A DNA stretch of 64,000 nt, from positions 1-64,000 of the forward strand of contig NZ_MPZN01000012.1 of assembly GCF_002936985.1 (NCBI RefSeq). Direction: 5' to 3'. The notes below the pieces were generated by a model, which worked only from the letters and a program-made list of their open reading frames with translations, was not told the origin of the DNA and did not search any database. The position numbers and the translations under genes are program-made. Shown here piece after piece: positions 28,482 to 36,868 of this stretch; position 1 is the first letter of the stretch, and the number at the start of each line of letters is the position of its first letter. The DNA comes from Microterricola pindariensis. Lineage in GTDB: Bacteria; Actinomycetota; Actinomycetes; Actinomycetales; Microbacteriaceae.

Positions 28482-28903
28482 GATGCTCCTTCTGCGAATG
28501 CGACGAGGGTGCGCGGCCCGAAGGCGTCGGGCAGGACCTCGTCGATCGTCTTGATTCCTGAAACGGTCTGCAGCAGCATGCCAGGCGCCGAGTGCTCGAA
28601 CAGGAGCTGGCGGCAGCGGCCGCAGGGCATGAGCGCGTTGCCGTTGCCGTCCACACAGGTGAAGGCGACCAGGTGCCCTCCGCCCGTCATGTGCAGCGAG
28701 GACACGAGCGCGCACTCCGCGCACAGGGTGAGCCCATACGAGGCGTTCTCGACGTTGCACCCGCTGATCACGCGGCCGTCGCTGACCAGCGCGGCCACGC
28801 CGACGGGGAACTTCGAGTAGGGCACATAGGCCTTCGCCATCGCGTCGAGGGCCGCGGCGTGCAAGCCGTCCCAGTCGATGTTCTCGGATGTCACGGCGTT
28901 CAC
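28478..28903 (-). CDS. cdd: Cytidine deaminase
   Basis: A 141-residue homotetrameric-type deaminase converting cytidine to uridine. The zinc site is CNVENASYGLTLCAE (Cys ligand in CAE and the catalytic Glu) plus MPCGRCRQ. The GTG start at 28903 has AGGAG 6 nt upstream. Its stop overlaps the deoA start and it lies 25 bp after the second permease gene, so it is part of the importer operon. Confidence 0.95.
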   Translation of the reverse strand: MNAVTSENIDWDGLHAAALDAMAKAYVPYSKFPVGVAALVSDGRVISGCNVENASYGLTLCAECALVSSLHMTGGGHLVAFTCVDGNGNALMPCGRCRQLLFEHSAPGMLLQTVSGIKTIDEVLPDAFGPRTLVAFAEGAS

Positions 28904-28928
28904 GTCGATCTCCTGACTCGGTGCTGCA

Positions 28929-30215
28929 CTACTTGATGTACGGTTTGCCGTCGGCGGCGGGGGCCCTCGAGACGCCGACCAGGCCGGCCACCGCGAAGAT
29001 GGTGACGACGTAGGGCAGCATCAGCATGAATTCGCTCGGCACCGGCGAGCCGATGATCCCGAGCACGTTCTGCAGGTTGGTGGCGAAGCCGAACAGCAGC
29101 GCGGCGAGGGTGGCCTTGATCGGGTCCCACTGGCCGAAGATCACGGCGGCGAGGGCGATGAAGCCGGCGCCGGCCGTCATCTCCTTGTTGAAGGCGCCGA
29201 CGGAGCCGAGGGTGAAGAAGGATCCACCGATGCCGGCGATCGCTCCGGCCAGGGCCACGTTCCAGAAGCGGGTGGCGTTCACCTTGATGCCGACGGTGTC
29301 CGCGGCCTTCGGGTGCTCTCCGACGGCGCGCAGCCGCAGGCCCCACTTGGTCTTGTACAGCGCGTAGGCCACGGCGGCGACGGCGATGTACATGACGTAG
29401 ACGATGACCGTCTGCTTGAACAGCACCGGCCCGATGATCGGGATGTCGCTGAGCAGCGGGATCTCCAGCCGCGGGAAGCGCGGCGGGGTGTTCAGCATGG
29501 CGGCGTTCGGCGCGAGCACCTGCGAGAACAGGAAGCTGGTGAGGCCGGTGACGAGCACGTTGAGCACGACACCGACGATCACCTGGTCGACCAGGTACTT
29601 GATCGCGAAGACGGCGAGCACCATGCCGACCAGCACACCGGCGACGAGCGCGGCCAGCACGCCGAGCACGAGCGATCCCGTGCTCGTCGCGACGACGGCC
29701 GAGGTGAACGCGCCGGCCAGCAGCTGGCCCTCGATGGCGATGTTGACGACGCCGCCGCGCTCGGAAATGACGCCGCCGAGTGCACCGAAGATGAGCGGAA
29801 CGGCGAGGCTGACCGAGCCGAACAGCAGGCCGGTCACCGGGAGCGATGAGCCGGCTGCCGCCCAGGCGAGGAAGCCGATCATGAACAGCAGCGCGAACAG
29901 CACTGTGAGCCAGATCGACACCTTGCGCCGCGAGATGACGGCGAGGGCGGATGCCGCGGTGATCAGCACGAGGGCGAGGAAGACCACCCAGCCGGTCGTC
30001 GCGGAGTTCACCACGACCTCGGGCAGCTGCACGGCGTCGCGCTCGGTCGAGAGCCGGAAGGTGGTCTCGCCCGGCCGCGCGTTCAGCACGAACATGAGGA
30101 AGGCGATCACCGTGAAGATGCCGAAGGCGATGGGGGCCTTCCAGCTCTTGATCACGGCGGTGTCGAGCGCGATCGGCTCGGAGGACGGCATGACGACGGC
30201 GGGTGAGGTGCTCAC
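28929..30215 (-). CDS. Nucleoside ABC transporter permease (second)
   Basis: A 428-residue polytopic permease with about ten membrane segments. The BPD_transp_2 core has VPLIFGALGGVISERGGVVN and IAIEGQLLAGAF, the classic motif of NupC/BmpC and ribose-type permeases. An N-terminal extension of ~40 residues precedes the first membrane segment. Its GTG start overlaps the first permease stop (GTGA). It would form a heterodimeric channel with the product of 30212-31480 for nucleosides delivered by BMP lipoproteins. Confidence 0.92.
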   Translation of the reverse strand: MSTSPAVVMPSSEPIALDTAVIKSWKAPIAFGIFTVIAFLMFVLNARPGETTFRLSTERDAVQLPEVVVNSATTGWVVFLALVLITAASALAVISRRKVSIWLTVLFALLFMIGFLAWAAAGSSLPVTGLLFGSVSLAVPLIFGALGGVISERGGVVNIAIEGQLLAGAFTSAVVATSTGSLVLGVLAALVAGVLVGMVLAVFAIKYLVDQVIVGVVLNVLVTGLTSFLFSQVLAPNAAMLNTPPRFPRLEIPLLSDIPIIGPVLFKQTVIVYVMYIAVAAVAYALYKTKWGLRLRAVGEHPKAADTVGIKVNATRFWNVALAGAIAGIGGSFFTLGSVGAFNKEMTAGAGFIALAAVIFGQWDPIKATLAALLFGFATNLQNVLGIIGSPVPSEFMLMLPYVVTIFAVAGLVGVSRAPAADGKPYIK

Positions 30216-31480
30216 TTCGCTGCCACCTCCTTGGTGACGATCGGGCGCTGTCTACGGGGGGTGGAGTCCGGCGACGGCAGGCGGAAGATCGCACGCACCA
30301 GCGGCGGGGCGGCGATGAAGAGCACGATGAGCGCCTGCACGACGACGATGATCTCGACGGGGATGCCCTCGGCGGCCTGCATCGAGAAGCCGCCGGCCTT
30401 GAACGCGCCGAACAGCAGGCCGGCCGCGAAGATGCCCCACGGGCGGGAACGGCCGAGCAGGGCGACTGTGATCGCCTCGAAGCCGATGCCGGCGTCGATT
30501 CCGGCGCTGAAGCCGGTGGTGACCGTGCCGAGCACCTGGCTGACACCGGCGAGGCCGGCGAGGCCACCGGCGAGCAGCATGGCGTAGACGTACATGTTCT
30601 TGACGTTAATGCCGGCCACGCGCGCGGCGTTCGGGTTCTCACCGACGGCGCGGAACTTGAACCCGAGGTTCGAGCGGCCGAGCAGCCACCACACGAAGAT
30701 CGTCGCGCCGATGACGAGGATGAAGCCGATGTGCAGGTTGTAACGCGGCCCGAGCAGCGACGGGAAGATGGCCGTCTCCAACATCGGAGCCGTCTTCGGG
30801 TTGGTCGAGCCTGGCGCCTGCAGCAGGCCCTGGGTGCGGAGCGCGTAGGAGATCAGGTAGAAGGCGATGTAGTTGAGCATGATCGTGACGATCACCTCGT
30901 GGGCGCCGGTGCGTGCCTTCAGCAGACCGACGATGCCGCCCCAGAGCGCACCGCCGAGGACGCCGGCGAGCAGCGCGACGATCATGTGCAGGCCCCACGG
31001 CAGCTCGACCGCGAAGCCCACCCAGCCGGCGCAGGCCGCGGCGATGAGCATCTGGCCCTTGGCACCGATGTTGAACAGTCCGACGCGGAATGCGAGGCCG
31101 ACACCGAGGCCGGCGGCGATCAGCGGTGTGGCGAAGACGAGCGTCTCGGTCAGCGGCTTGATGCCGTCCAGGAAGCCGTCGCGCCGGAAGTTGTAGATCG
31201 AGCCCTGGAACAGTGCGGAGTACGCACCGGAGACCGACTGCCAGATGGCGCCGAGCATGTCGCCGGGGCGGGCGAAGAAGTACCCGGCGGTCTCCTGCAC
31301 CCGCTCATCGGTGAAGGCGATCATGATCGCGCCGACGAGCAGCGCGAGCAGGACGGCCAGCACGGAGATGATCGCGTTGCCGGTGGCGATCTCGCGGAAG
31401 GCCTTCTGCCAGCGGGACGGCTCCGTGCCCGGCACGGTGTCGGGCTGGGTCAGCCCCGGCGGTGTCTGAGAGGCACTCAT
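30212..31480 (-). CDS. Nucleoside ABC transporter permease (first)
   Basis: A 422-residue polytopic permease of the BPD_transp_2 family, with TPLIAAGLGVGLAFRVGLFNIGAKGQ as the core motif region and a late VAGINVKNMYVYAMLLAGG helix. The N-terminus is cytoplasmic and hydrophilic for ~45 residues. Its ATG overlaps the ATPase stop by 4 bp and its own stop overlaps the second permease start, giving a tightly coupled ATPase-permease-permease order, as in BMP-type nucleoside importers. Confidence 0.92.
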   Translation of the reverse strand: MSASQTPPGLTQPDTVPGTEPSRWQKAFREIATGNAIISVLAVLLALLVGAIMIAFTDERVQETAGYFFARPGDMLGAIWQSVSGAYSALFQGSIYNFRRDGFLDGIKPLTETLVFATPLIAAGLGVGLAFRVGLFNIGAKGQMLIAAACAGWVGFAVELPWGLHMIVALLAGVLGGALWGGIVGLLKARTGAHEVIVTIMLNYIAFYLISYALRTQGLLQAPGSTNPKTAPMLETAIFPSLLGPRYNLHIGFILVIGATIFVWWLLGRSNLGFKFRAVGENPNAARVAGINVKNMYVYAMLLAGGLAGLAGVSQVLGTVTTGFSAGIDAGIGFEAITVALLGRSRPWGIFAAGLLFGAFKAGGFSMQAAEGIPVEIIVVVQALIVLFIAAPPLVRAIFRLPSPDSTPRRQRPIVTKEVAAK

Positions 31481-32997
31481 GCCGCTGCTCCTTCGTTGCT
31501 CGGCGTTTCGCCGGCCATCATGAGACCCAGCACGTCGCGCGGGGTGTCGCCTGGGACAATTCCAATGACCTTGCCGCGGTACATCACGAGGATGCGGTCG
31601 GCAAGGGCGGTGACCTCGTCGAGCTCGGTGGAGACGACGATCACGGGCACGCCGGAGTCGCGGGTCTCGACGATGCGCTTGTGCACGAACTCGATGGAGC
31701 CGACGTCGATGCCGCGGGTGGGCTGGGCGGCGACGAAGAGCCGCAGCTCGCGGCTGAGCTCGCGGGCCAGCACGACCTTCTGCTGGTTGCCGCCGGAGAG
31801 GCGGCCGACCTTGGTGTCGATGCCCTGGGAGCGCACGTCGAACTCGGCGGACTTCTCGGTGGCGAACTCGGCCAGGTAGGCCCGCTGCAGGTTGGCGCCC
31901 TTGACGAAGGGCGCGCCGTCCGCGCGGTCGAGCATGAGGTTCTCCGCAATGGTGAACTCGCCGACGAGGCCGTCCTCCGTGCGGTCCTCCGGCACGAAGC
32001 CGACGCCGGAGTCGAGGATCTTGCGCACGCTGAGCGTGGAGATCTCCTTGCCGTCCAGCGTGATGCTGCCGGTGACCCGGGGCTGGAGGCCGACGATGGC
32101 CTCGCTGAGCTCGGTCTGGCCATTGCCCTGCACGCCGGCGATGGCGAGGATCTCACCGCGCTGCACCTCGAAGCTGACGTCGTTGACGACGATCTGGCCG
32201 AGGGGGTCGATGACGGAGAGGTGGGTGACGATGAAGGCCGGGCCGCGCAGGTCGGCCGGGCCCTTCTGCACGGTGAGCTCGACGGCGCGGCCGACCATGA
32301 GGGAGGCGAGCTCCGCGTTGGTCGCGGTGGGCGATGCCTCGCCGACGACCTTGCCGAGCCGGATGACGGTGATGCGGTCGGCGACCTCGCGGACCTCGCG
32401 CAGCTTGTGGGTGATGAAGACGATCGAGGTGCCGGAGTCGCGCAGCTGGCGCATGATGACCATCAACTCGTCGGTCTCCTGCGGGGTGAGCACTGCGGTG
32501 GGCTCATCGAAGACGAGCACCTTGGCGTTGCGGGAGAGCGCCTTGATGATCTCGACGCGCTGCTGCACGCCGACGGGCAGGTCGCCGACGAGGGCGTCCG
32601 GGTCGACGTGGAAGCCGAACCGAGCGGAGATCTCCTTGACCTTGGCGCGGGCCGCCGGCAGGTCGAGCCGTCCGCCGAATTTGGTCGACTCGTTGCCGAG
32701 CATGACGTTCTCGGCGACGGTGAACACGGGGATGAGCATGAAGTGCTGGTGCACCATGCCGATTCCCGCGGCCATGGCGTCGCCGGGCCCGGCGAAGTGC
32801 TGCACGACGTCGTCGAGCAGGATCTCGCCCTCCTCGGCCTGATACAGGCCGTAGAGCACGTTCATGAGCGTCGACTTGCCGGCACCGTTCTCGCCCAGAA
32901 GGCAGTGGATCTCGCCGGCCTCGACAGTGAGGTCTATGTGGTCGTTGGCGACCAGGGCACCGAATCTTTTCGTAATGCCGCGAAGTTCGAGCTTCAT
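31477..32997 (-). CDS. Nucleoside ABC transporter ATPase (two nucleotide-binding domains)
   Basis: A 506-residue sugar-type ATPase with two fused ABC domains. The first has Walker A GENGAGKST and Walker B KVLVFDEPTAVL, with its signature helix reading LPVGVQQRVEI. The second has a degenerate P-loop (GVQGNGQTELSEA), the signature LSGGNQQK and LFVAAQPTRGIDVGS, as in RbsA-like proteins. ATG 32997 is chosen because TAGAAT lies 7 nt upstream, so it is probably leaderless and starts a separate transcript from the lipoprotein genes. Confidence 0.95.
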   Translation of the reverse strand: MKLELRGITKRFGALVANDHIDLTVEAGEIHCLLGENGAGKSTLMNVLYGLYQAEEGEILLDDVVQHFAGPGDAMAAGIGMVHQHFMLIPVFTVAENVMLGNESTKFGGRLDLPAARAKVKEISARFGFHVDPDALVGDLPVGVQQRVEIIKALSRNAKVLVFDEPTAVLTPQETDELMVIMRQLRDSGTSIVFITHKLREVREVADRITVIRLGKVVGEASPTATNAELASLMVGRAVELTVQKGPADLRGPAFIVTHLSVIDPLGQIVVNDVSFEVQRGEILAIAGVQGNGQTELSEAIVGLQPRVTGSITLDGKEISTLSVRKILDSGVGFVPEDRTEDGLVGEFTIAENLMLDRADGAPFVKGANLQRAYLAEFATEKSAEFDVRSQGIDTKVGRLSGGNQQKVVLARELSRELRLFVAAQPTRGIDVGSIEFVHKRIVETRDSGVPVIVVSTELDEVTALADRILVMYRGKVIGIVPGDTPRDVLGLMMAGETPSNEGAAA

Positions 32998-33004
32998 GTT
33001 CCCG

Positions 33005-33010
33005 ATTCTA
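33005..33010 (-). promoter_or_regulatory. -10 box for leaderless importer-operon transcript
   Basis: TAGAAT on the minus strand, 7 nt, then ATG 32997 of the ATPase gene. It marks a promoter for the ATPase-permease-permease-cdd-deoA operon downstream of the BMP genes. Confidence 0.6.
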
Positions 33011-33125
33011 TTGAGTGCCTGCGCAGAAGTGGGGGCTGTGCACGGAAGTTGGCAGCATCCGACCCGTTTGCTCATAAGTTGCGAAGCCCCGCCTTCTGAG
33101 CGAGAGGTGCGGGGGCTTAACGCCG

Positions 33126-33159
33126 CACGGGGAGGCCAGCTCTCGCTGGTCTCCCCGTG
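33126..33159 (-). terminator. Hairpin after the first BMP lipoprotein gene
   Basis: 15-bp arms (33126-33140 and 33145-33159) with one G-T-type mismatch and a 4-nt loop lie 31 bp past the lipoprotein stop. No good T-run follows on the minus strand, so it may attenuate or stabilise the mRNA rather than end it. Confidence 0.55.
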
Positions 33160-33189
33160 TGACGCAGTGCTCTGTGTTGCAGCGGCTAC

Positions 33190-34296
33190 TTAGCCAGCGA
33201 GGTACGACGTGACGGGGATCGAGCCGTCGATGATGCCGGCCTTGATCTCGTCGAGCTCGCCCTGGAGGGAGGGGTTGACCTTGCTCTCGAAGTCGTGGAA
33301 GGAGGCCAGGCCCACACCCTCGTTCTCGAGCGTGCCGACGAACGGCGTGGCGTCGAACTCGCCGTTGCCCGCTGCGAGGATGGCGTCGTAGGTTCCGACG
33401 TCGATCGCCTTGCGGATCGAGGTGAGGAGGAGGTCGCCGACCGACGGGTCGGTCTCGAACACATCGGCGTCGACGCCGATGAGTGCGATCTCCTTGCCGG
33501 AGTCGCGGATGGCGGCAGCGGCGCTCTGGTAGATCGGGCCACCGACGGGCAGCAGCACGTCGACGTTCTGGTCGATCAGGCCCTGGGCGATCTGGCGGGC
33601 GCCGTCGTTGGCCTCGAAGCCACCGGTGAAGGAGCCGTCCTGAGCGGCGGTGTCCCAACCGAGGACCTTGACGTCCTTGCCCTTGGCGGTGTTGTAGTAC
33701 TGAACGCCCTGTGCGAAGCCGTCCATGAAGATGGAGACGGTCGGGAAGTTCATGCCACCGAAGGTGCCGACGACGCCGGTCTTCGAGAAGTCAGCTGCCG
33801 CGTAGCCGGCCAGGAACGCGGCCTGGGCGGTGTCGAAGATGATCGGCTTGATGTTGGGCTGGTCGGTCTTGCCGTCGAAGTCCTGGTCGACGACGTCGTC
33901 GATGCTGACGTACTCGATGTCGGGGTTCGCTGCGGCGGACTCTCCGGCGGCGGCCGCGAGGGCGAAGCCAACGGTGACGATCGTGTTGCAGCCCTGGTCA
34001 ACGAGGTTGGTCAGGTTCGGGGCGTAGTCGGTCTCAGCGTCGGACTGGACCTTCTTGTACTCGACACCGAGCTCGTCCGCTGCCTTGACCATGCCCTCGT
34101 AGCCGAGCTGGTTGAAGGACTTGTCGTCGAATCCGCCCGCGTCGGAGACCATGCAGGGGAGGTAGTCAAGCGCGCCGTCGGCGCCGCCCGTGGATCCTCC
34201 GCCGCTCTCGGGTGCGGATGCACAACCCGAAAGCAGGGCGGCAACGCCAAAAATAGCAAGACCGGACAGGCCAGCCTTACGAGTCGTGATAGTCAA
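33190..34296 (-). CDS. BMP-family nucleoside-binding lipoprotein 1
   Basis: A 368-residue secreted lipoprotein of the BmpA/Med family. The signal peptide ends in a lipobox (LLSGC, acylated Cys about residue 26). The mature part has the family features MVSDAGGFDDKSFNQLGYEG and FAAQAAFLAGYAAA-like central segment, with FVGTLENEGVGLASFH near the C-terminus. The TTG at 34296 is selected as start because GGAGG lies 5 nt upstream. It captures nucleosides for the importer at 28929-32997. A palindrome pair of the form TGCTC-N4-GAGCA lies upstream. Confidence 0.92.
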   Translation of the reverse strand: MTITTRKAGLSGLAIFGVAALLSGCASAPESGGGSTGGADGALDYLPCMVSDAGGFDDKSFNQLGYEGMVKAADELGVEYKKVQSDAETDYAPNLTNLVDQGCNTIVTVGFALAAAAGESAAANPDIEYVSIDDVVDQDFDGKTDQPNIKPIIFDTAQAAFLAGYAAADFSKTGVVGTFGGMNFPTVSIFMDGFAQGVQYYNTAKGKDVKVLGWDTAAQDGSFTGGFEANDGARQIAQGLIDQNVDVLLPVGGPIYQSAAAAIRDSGKEIALIGVDADVFETDPSVGDLLLTSIRKAIDVGTYDAILAAGNGEFDATPFVGTLENEGVGLASFHDFESKVNPSLQGELDEIKAGIIDGSIPVTSYLAG

Positions 34297-34366
34297 GGTG
34301 ACCTCCAAGGTGCTGCCCCGACGGAGTCCGGGGCCTCTGTGCAAGTCACGTTACCGAATATTTCCC

Positions 34367-34380
34367 TGCTCTTTTGAGCA
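34367..34380. promoter_or_regulatory. Putative operator TGCTC-N4-GAGCA upstream of BMP gene 1
   Basis: The 14-bp dyad TGCTCTTTTGAGCA lies 71-84 bp before the TTG start. The same arms with the same spacing recur at 34423-34436. TAACGT, about 20 bp downstream on the minus strand, is a possible -10, so the dyad would sit at the promoter. Confidence 0.45.
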
Positions 34381-34411
34381 AAGTCGGCCTGCGGCTCAAT
34401 GGTTATGAAAT

Positions 34412-34447
34412 CGCGATCCTCTGCTCATATGAGCAGAGGATCGCGAG
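34412..34447. terminator. 36-bp perfect palindrome between the two BMP genes
   Basis: 18-bp arms meet without a loop and contain the 14-bp dyad TGCTCATATGAGCA (34423-34436). It lies 16 bp past the stop of BMP gene 2 and could be its terminator, a regulator-binding site, or both. No T-run follows on the minus strand. Confidence 0.55.
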
Positions 34448-34462
34448 GCGCCGCCCGCCGGT

Positions 34463-35542
34463 CTAGCGCGGCGTGCTCGGCGAGGTGACGACGATGCTGC
34501 CGTCGATGATTCCCTGGCGGATGCCCTCGATCTCGGCGGAGAGCTCGGGCGAAACCAGCGACGCGCGCTCGTGGAACGGGGCGATCTCGACGCCGCCGTT
34601 CTCCAGCGTGCCGACGAAGGGGGTGTTCTCGAATGTGCCGTTCAGGTCGTCGCCGACGATGGCCGCGACGGCGTCCTGCGTGTTCTTCAGCACGCTGGTG
34701 AGAACGACGGGGCGGAAGGCGGCCGGCAGGGTCTCGTAGCCGTCGTTGTCGACCCAGATGATCGAGACGCCGGTGGTCTCGCTCGCGGCGGCCGCAGCGC
34801 CCTCGCCGACCTGGCCGGCCACGGGCAGGATCACGTCGGCGCCCTGGTCGATGAAGCCCTGGGTCAGCGTCTTGCCCTTGGCGACGTCCTCGAAGTCTCC
34901 GGTGAAGTTGCCGTCCTGCTTCGCCTTGTCCCAGCCGAGCGCGCGCACGCTGGTGCCGTGCACCTCGTTGTACTTCGCGACGCCGTCGACGAAGCCGTCC
35001 ATGAACAGGGTGACGGGCGGCTGGTTGCCGCCGCCGAAGGTCGCGACGATTCCCGTCTCGGTGACGCCGGCCGCGAGGTAGCCGGCCAGGAACGCGGCCT
35101 GGGCCGTGTCGAAGACGATCGGCTTGATGTTCGGGGCCTCGACCTGCTCGTCGACGATGGCGAAGTGCACATCGGGGTTGGCCTCGGCCGCGGCGGTCGT
35201 CGCGTCGGCGAGCTCCCAGCCCACGGTGAGCACGAACTGGCATCCGGTGCCGACCGCCTGCTCGACGTTCGGGCGCAGGTCGGTCTCGGAGGTCGACACC
35301 AGCGCGGCGACGTCGATGTCGTACTGGGTGCTGGCCTGCTGCAGGCCCTCCCAGCTGGACTGGTTGAAGGAGCGGTCTTCGAGGCCGCCCGAGTTCGTGA
35401 CCATGCGCGCGCAGTAGTCGGAGGCGGTGCTCTCGCCGCCGGCTTCCGGCGCCGAGGCGCAGCCGGCGAGGAGGAGCGCGGCGCTGGCGAGCAGGGCGGC
35501 GGGGGCAATGGCGCGGCGGATGCCGCGGGTTGGACTATTCAC
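34463..35542 (-). CDS. BMP-family nucleoside-binding lipoprotein 2
   Basis: A 359-residue paralogue of the preceding protein, with a lipobox in LLLAGCASAPEAG and the family segments MVTNSGGLEDRSFNQSSWEG and FDTAQAAFLAGYLAAG. GTG 35542 has AGGAG 6 nt upstream, preferred over a GTG 18 nt earlier. It is upstream of BMP gene 1 on the same strand with a palindrome between them. Two binding proteins for one importer suggest different nucleoside preferences or expression conditions. Confidence 0.92.
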   Translation of the reverse strand: MNSPTRGIRRAIAPAALLASAALLLAGCASAPEAGGESTASDYCARMVTNSGGLEDRSFNQSSWEGLQQASTQYDIDVAALVSTSETDLRPNVEQAVGTGCQFVLTVGWELADATTAAAEANPDVHFAIVDEQVEAPNIKPIVFDTAQAAFLAGYLAAGVTETGIVATFGGGNQPPVTLFMDGFVDGVAKYNEVHGTSVRALGWDKAKQDGNFTGDFEDVAKGKTLTQGFIDQGADVILPVAGQVGEGAAAAASETTGVSIIWVDNDGYETLPAAFRPVVLTSVLKNTQDAVAAIVGDDLNGTFENTPFVGTLENGGVEIAPFHERASLVSPELSAEIEGIRQGIIDGSIVVTSPSTPR

Positions 35543-35583
35543 GTTCGACTCCTGGTGCACGGGGTGGGCGGTTACGGGCTGGG

Positions 35584-36705
35584 TTAGAGGACGTCGGTGC
35601 GGCCGGAGAGCTTCAGGGCGTCGACGACGGCCTTCACCTTCTGGGCGTTGGCGCTCGTCGTCACGAGGAGAGCGTCGGCGGTGTCCACGACGACGATGTC
35701 CTCGACGCCGATCAGCGCGATCGTGCGGCCGCCCTCGGAGATGACGATTCCGCTGGAGGAGTCGGCGAGCACCCGGGCGTTCTCGCCGAGGATGGCGAGG
35801 TCCCTCTTGCGGCCGCCGGAGTGCAGTTTGGCGATCGACGCGAAGTCGCCGACGTCGTCCCAGTCGAAGAGGCCGGGGATGACGGCGAGGCGGCCGGCCG
35901 CGGCCGCCGGCTCGGCGACGGCGTAGTCGATCGCGATCTTCTTGAGCTTCGGCCAGATGCGGTCGACGGCCGGGCCGCGGGTGGCCGGGTCGTCCCAGGC
36001 GGCGGCGAGCTCGAGCAGGCCGGCGAGCAGCTCGGGCTCCGAGCGCCCGATCTCCTCGAGGATCCGGTCGGCGCGGGCGATGAACATGCCGGCGTTCCAG
36101 AGGTAGTGGCCGCTGGCCAGGTAGCGCTTCGCGGTGGCCTGGTCAGGCTTCTCCACGAAGGACTCGACGGTGAGGGCGCTCGGTGCGCCGGGCACGTCGA
36201 GCTTGCCGCCGGAGTGGATGTAGCCAAAGCCGATGGCCGGCTCCGTCGGGCGGATGCCGACGGTCACGATGTAGCCGGCATCCGCGACCTCGACAGCCTC
36301 GGCGACGGCCCGGCGGAAGATGTCGTCGCGGTGGATGACGTGGTCGGCGGCGAAGGAGCCGATGATGACGCCGGGCTCGCGCAGCTCCAGGATCGCGGCG
36401 GCCAGCCCGATCGCGGCGGCCGACTCGCGCGGCTCGCTCTCGAGCACGACATTGTGGTCGGCCAGTTCTGGCAGCTGCTCCTCCACCGCCTTGCGGTGGG
36501 CGCGGCCGGTGACGACCATGATCCGCTGATCCCCGGTCAGGGGGGCGAGCCGGTTCCAGGTGTCGCGCAGCAGGGTCTGGCCGGAACCGGTCAGGTCGTG
36601 CAGGAACTTGGGGGCGTCGGCGCGGGAGAGCGGCCACAGCCGGGAGCCGATGCCTCCGGCGGGGATCACGCTGTAGAAACGGTCGAGCGCAGTTGACGTA
36701 GTCAC
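35584..36705 (-). CDS. manC: Mannose-1-phosphate guanylyltransferase
   Basis: A 373-residue nucleotidyltransferase forming GDP-mannose from GTP and mannose-1-phosphate. The N-terminal signature is IPAGGIGSRLWPLSRADAPK, with FAADHVIHRDD (metal-binding Asp), FVEKPD and the central WNAGMFI; the C-terminal part is a left-handed beta-helix without a fused isomerase. GTG 36705 is preceded by TAGGCT and 6 nt, so it is probably leaderless. It is divergent from sdhC. Its product serves mannosyl glycans and lipids. Confidence 0.94.
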   Translation of the reverse strand: MTTSTALDRFYSVIPAGGIGSRLWPLSRADAPKFLHDLTGSGQTLLRDTWNRLAPLTGDQRIMVVTGRAHRKAVEEQLPELADHNVVLESEPRESAAAIGLAAAILELREPGVIIGSFAADHVIHRDDIFRRAVAEAVEVADAGYIVTVGIRPTEPAIGFGYIHSGGKLDVPGAPSALTVESFVEKPDQATAKRYLASGHYLWNAGMFIARADRILEEIGRSEPELLAGLLELAAAWDDPATRGPAVDRIWPKLKKIAIDYAVAEPAAAAGRLAVIPGLFDWDDVGDFASIAKLHSGGRKRDLAILGENARVLADSSSGIVISEGGRTIALIGVEDIVVVDTADALLVTTSANAQKVKAVVDALKLSGRTDVL

Positions 36706-36711
36706 GCAGTC

Positions 36712-36717
36712 AGCCTA
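36712..36717 (-). promoter_or_regulatory. -10 box for leaderless manC transcript
   Basis: TAGGCT on the minus strand, 6 nt, then GTG 36705. Confidence 0.6.
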
Positions 36718-36756
36718 GGCCAGCCGAGGGCCCAGACGACGGCGACGGCCACCGAG

Positions 36757-36770
36757 TAAGGCATACCTAA
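36757..36770. promoter_or_regulatory. Possible DtxR/IdeR-like iron box upstream of sdhC
   Basis: TAAGGCATACCTAA matches 11 of 14 positions of the inner part of the DtxR consensus (TTAGGCTAACCTAA), but the outer half is poor. It lies 26 bp upstream of TAGTAT (36796-36801), the likely sdhC -10. Iron control of sdh is known in corynebacteria; here it is only suggested. Confidence 0.3.
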
Positions 36771-36795
36771 CCAGAAAAACGCTGAGAGTGAGGAA

Positions 36796-36801
36796 TAGTA
36801 T
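36796..36801 (+). promoter_or_regulatory. -10 box of the sdhCDAB promoter
   Basis: TAGTAT lies about 68 nt upstream of ATG 36869, which has its own GGGAGGG ribosome-binding site, so this operon has a normal leader. Confidence 0.5.
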
Positions 36802-36868
36802 GGGTTCACATGCTCATCGAGCAATCCGGGCCAGTGACTGGCCACACTTCAGCCAGGGAGGGTTGTTC

